A DNA stretch of 23,593 bases from a virus: the IMG/VR virus record IMGVR_UViG_3300048597_000392, positions 1 to 23,593 of that record; one strand, 5' to 3'. The notes under the pieces are model-generated. The model saw only the letters and a list, made by a program, of their open reading frames with translations, made no database searches and was not told the origin of the DNA. Made by a program: the position numbers and the translations under genes. Positions 22,649-23,593 of the stretch are shown here, piece by piece (within the stretch, counting starts at the first letter, position 1; every line of letters begins with the position of its first letter).

Positions 22649-23019
22649 CACGCCGCCGTTTGCAGGTCGCGGCCGCCGGGCAGCACGACGAGTGCTGGAA
22701 CGGGGCGGGGGGAGCGGGGCTGCCATGCGCGCCGCGCCCCGGCGATCAGCGTGAACGCGGGACGGGACGCTCGCAACCCAGAGGTCGCAGGTTCAAATCC
22801 TGCCCCCGCTACCAGGAAGAGGCGTCCGGGTTCCACTCCAAGGAACCCGGACGCTTTCTCTATATCCCGGGCCAGCCAGGCCACTTCGCCGCGCAGCTTC
22901 TTGTTCAGCGACGACCTCGAGATGCCCATGTGCTGGCACATCTGGTCCTGCTTGATCCGTCGAAGCCACAACAGCTCGTGGACGTTGGCGCCGATCACCT
23001 GGTCTGTCTCATCGTCCAC
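22648..23019 (-). CDS. Immunity repressor, phage (long) form with attP inside the gene and -LQTAA end
   Basis: 123 residues from GTG 23019; no strong ribosome-binding site, so the start is tentative. Residues about 12-68 are a Cro/C1-type helix-turn-helix: NVHELLWLRRIKQDQMCQHMGISRSSLNKKLRGEVAW, then IEKASGFLGVEPGRLF. Residues about 70-82 (VAGAGFEPATSGL) are the well-known translation of an antisense tRNA 3' end, i.e. the attP core. The last 41 residues (phage-only) are low-complexity and end DLQTAA, an ssrA-like end. Integration at an fMet tRNA gene should truncate the protein to about 82 residues. It is divergent from the terminase operon, so it may directly control it, and a palindrome overlaps its start. 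Confidence 0.8.
   Translation of the reverse strand: MDDETDQVIGANVHELLWLRRIKQDQMCQHMGISRSSLNKKLRGEVAWLARDIEKASGFLGVEPGRLFLVAGAGFEPATSGLRASRPAFTLIAGARRAWQPRSPRPVPALVVLPGGRDLQTAA
22775..22814 (+). other. attP: attP core: 3' half of an initiator (fMet) tRNA gene
   Basis: From AACCCAGAGGTCGCAGG onward the 40 bases contain the 3' anticodon stem, the variable loop, a complete T-arm (GCAGG, loop TTCAAAT, CCTGC), the acceptor 3' strand CCCCGCT and ACCA. I recognise this as the 3' end of an actinobacterial fMet tRNA. The anticodon CAT is absent (CTCGCAA instead of CTCATAA) and there is no 5' half, so it is an attachment core, not a tRNA gene. Integration would restore the host tRNA from its own 5' half and this 3' half. 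Confidence 0.85.
22822..22865 (+). terminator. Rho-independent terminator downstream of the attP tRNA end
   Basis: GCGTCCGGGTTCC (22822-22834), 7-nt loop, GGAACCCGGACGC (22842-22854): a perfect 13-bp stem, followed by TTTCTCTATAT. It begins 8 nt after the tRNA ACCA. On the minus strand the same bases are repressor codons for about residues 56-66. In a lysogen it would terminate transcription of the reconstituted tRNA. Confidence 0.8.
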
Positions 23020-23027
23020 CGCTGGAC
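23014..23027. promoter_or_regulatory. Candidate operator at the repressor start
   Basis: GTCCA-CCGC-TGGAC is a perfect inverted repeat (5-bp arms, 4-nt spacer) covering the repressor GTG and lying 15 nt before the divergent ATG at 23043. The position fits autoregulation and control of the divergent late operon. No second copy was noticed. Confidence 0.35.
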
Positions 23028-23042
23028 CGAGAGGCCCGCGAG

Positions 23043-23168
23043 ATGATGCTCCCGTTCGGCCTGGCCACCCGCGCCCGCCTGCACGTCACCGTCGCCGACG
23101 ACACGACGGCCCCGGCGGCCCGGACCGCGGTGAGGACCCGCGCCGACCCGCGGCTGAAGGCCGTATGA
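23043..23168 (+). CDS. 41-residue ORF upstream of terminase
   Basis: Starts at ATG 23043 (a second ATG follows directly), with cgagagg 8 nt upstream, and ends in a TGA that overlaps the terminase ATG (ATGA). The peptide begins MMLPFGLATRARLHVTVADD and is basic, with no recognised motif. It occupies the usual place of a small terminase subunit but is far too short for one. It may be a real leader-type gene coupled to terminase, or a remnant. Confidence 0.45.
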   Translation: MMLPFGLATRARLHVTVADDTTAPAARTAVRTRADPRLKAV

Positions 23169-23593
23169 CGGCGCTGCCGCCGACCCTGGGCTTCGTCGCC
23201 GCCGAGTGGATCGAGGCCTGGTGCGTGCACGGCCCCGGCGATGTGCAGGGCCGCCCCGCTGCCCTCACGCAGGAGATGCTGCGGTTCCTGCTGGAGGCGT
23301 ACGAGCTGGACCCGGGCACCGGCCGGCGCCGGGTGAAGCGGGCCATGCTGGTCCGCCCGACGGGGTGGAGCAAGAGCGAGCTGGCCGCGTGGATCGTCCT
23401 GTTCGAGGCGTTCGGCCCGGCCCGGTTCGAGGGGTGGGCCGCCGACGGCAGCCCGGTCGGGCGGGCCGTGCAGACCCCGATCATCCGGATCGTGGCCACC
23501 GAGGAGAACCAGGCCGGGAACATCTACGACGTGGTCCTGCACAACTGCCAGGAGGGTCCGTTGGCGCCGCTGGGGCTGGACGCCGGGCTGACC
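23165..23593 (+). CDS. Terminase large subunit, N-terminal part (cut by window end)
   Basis: 143 residues from ATG 23165 to the window edge. The N-terminal helix region (AAEWIEAWCVHGPGDVQGRP) and QEMLRFLLEAYELDPGTGRRRVKRAMLVRPTGWSKSELAAWI contain an unusual Walker A-like motif, RPTGWSKS (64-71); the RPxGWxKS form is typical of actinophage terminases. IIRIVATEENQAGNIYDVV follows (about 107-124), a conserved segment after the P-loop. This is the packaging ATPase. With the C-terminal piece at 1-179 it suggests a genome whose ends meet inside this gene's missing middle. Confidence 0.88.
   Translation, partial: MTALPPTLGFVAAEWIEAWCVHGPGDVQGRPAALTQEMLRFLLEAYELDPGTGRRRVKRAMLVRPTGWSKSELAAWIVLFEAFGPARFEGWAADGSPVGRAVQTPIIRIVATEENQAGNIYDVVLHNCQEGPLAPLGLDAGLT

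Noticed and set aside
22760-22814. Complete functional tRNA gene at the attP site
   Set aside because: Only the 3' half is present; upstream bases do not supply the 5' acceptor strand or D-arm, and the fMet anticodon is replaced.
22609-23046. Plus-strand open frame across repressor and attP
   Set aside because: Antisense to the HTH repressor, crosses the tRNA end and terminator hairpin, with no domain or start signal.
1-23593. CRISPR array or insertion sequence
   Set aside because: No regularly spaced repeats, transposase or terminal repeats were seen; the only mobile element recognised is the HNH gene.

Overview
The window holds almost all of a small, very GC-rich temperate siphophage (or its prophage) of an actinobacterium. 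This is read from the strong G/C third-position bias, the actinophage-type structural genes, and a 40-bp match to the 3' half of what I recognise as an actinobacterial initiator (fMet) tRNA gene. The large terminase is cut by both window edges: its C-terminus is at 1-179 and its N-terminus at 23165-23593. This fits a circular or circularly permuted genome of roughly 25 kb with about 1 kb of terminase missing. The host species cannot be named from the sequence.

Layout. 1-661: terminase end and a small membrane-anchored protein (+). 531-3991: a block on the minus strand, in transcription order portal, MuF-type capsid protein with a C-terminal HEAGH metallopeptidase domain, then three small overlapping genes. 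This block is reversed relative to the canonical terminase-portal-MuF-scaffold order, and a 15-nt inverted repeat lies near its ends. 4074-8224 (+): scaffold, major capsid, four head-tail joining proteins, major tail protein, and a G/GT pair of tail chaperones expressed through a -1 frameshift at GGGAAAG. 8227-8664 (-): an HNH endonuclease inserted in the tail operon. 8682-18206 (+): tape measure, tail tip and hub proteins, carbohydrate-binding and fibre proteins, an M23 peptidase lysin, two small membrane proteins (holin candidates) and a beta-helix protein. 18259-19944 (+): a DNA methyltransferase fused to a restriction-endonuclease-like domain.

20025-23019 (-) is the lysogeny region: repressor, a 65-aa gene, a weak ORF, tyrosine integrase, a Panacea (SocA/DUF4065) antitoxin-like protein and a probable toxin partner. 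No replication genes are visible.

The central observation is the genetic switch. The tRNA-derived attP core (22775-22814) lies inside the 3' half of the repressor gene. The phage form of the repressor is 123 aa and ends in -LQTAA; the integrase ends in -ALLVAA. Both look like ssrA-type degradation ends. Integration into an fMet tRNA gene would replace the repressor's 3' end with antisense tRNA, in which the anticodon region supplies an in-frame TGA. The product would be a tag-free repressor of about 82 aa. This matches the 'integration-dependent immunity' logic described for mycobacteriophages such as BPs. In addition, repressor codons next to attP form, on the opposite strand, a perfect 13-bp terminator hairpin that would terminate the reconstituted tRNA gene.
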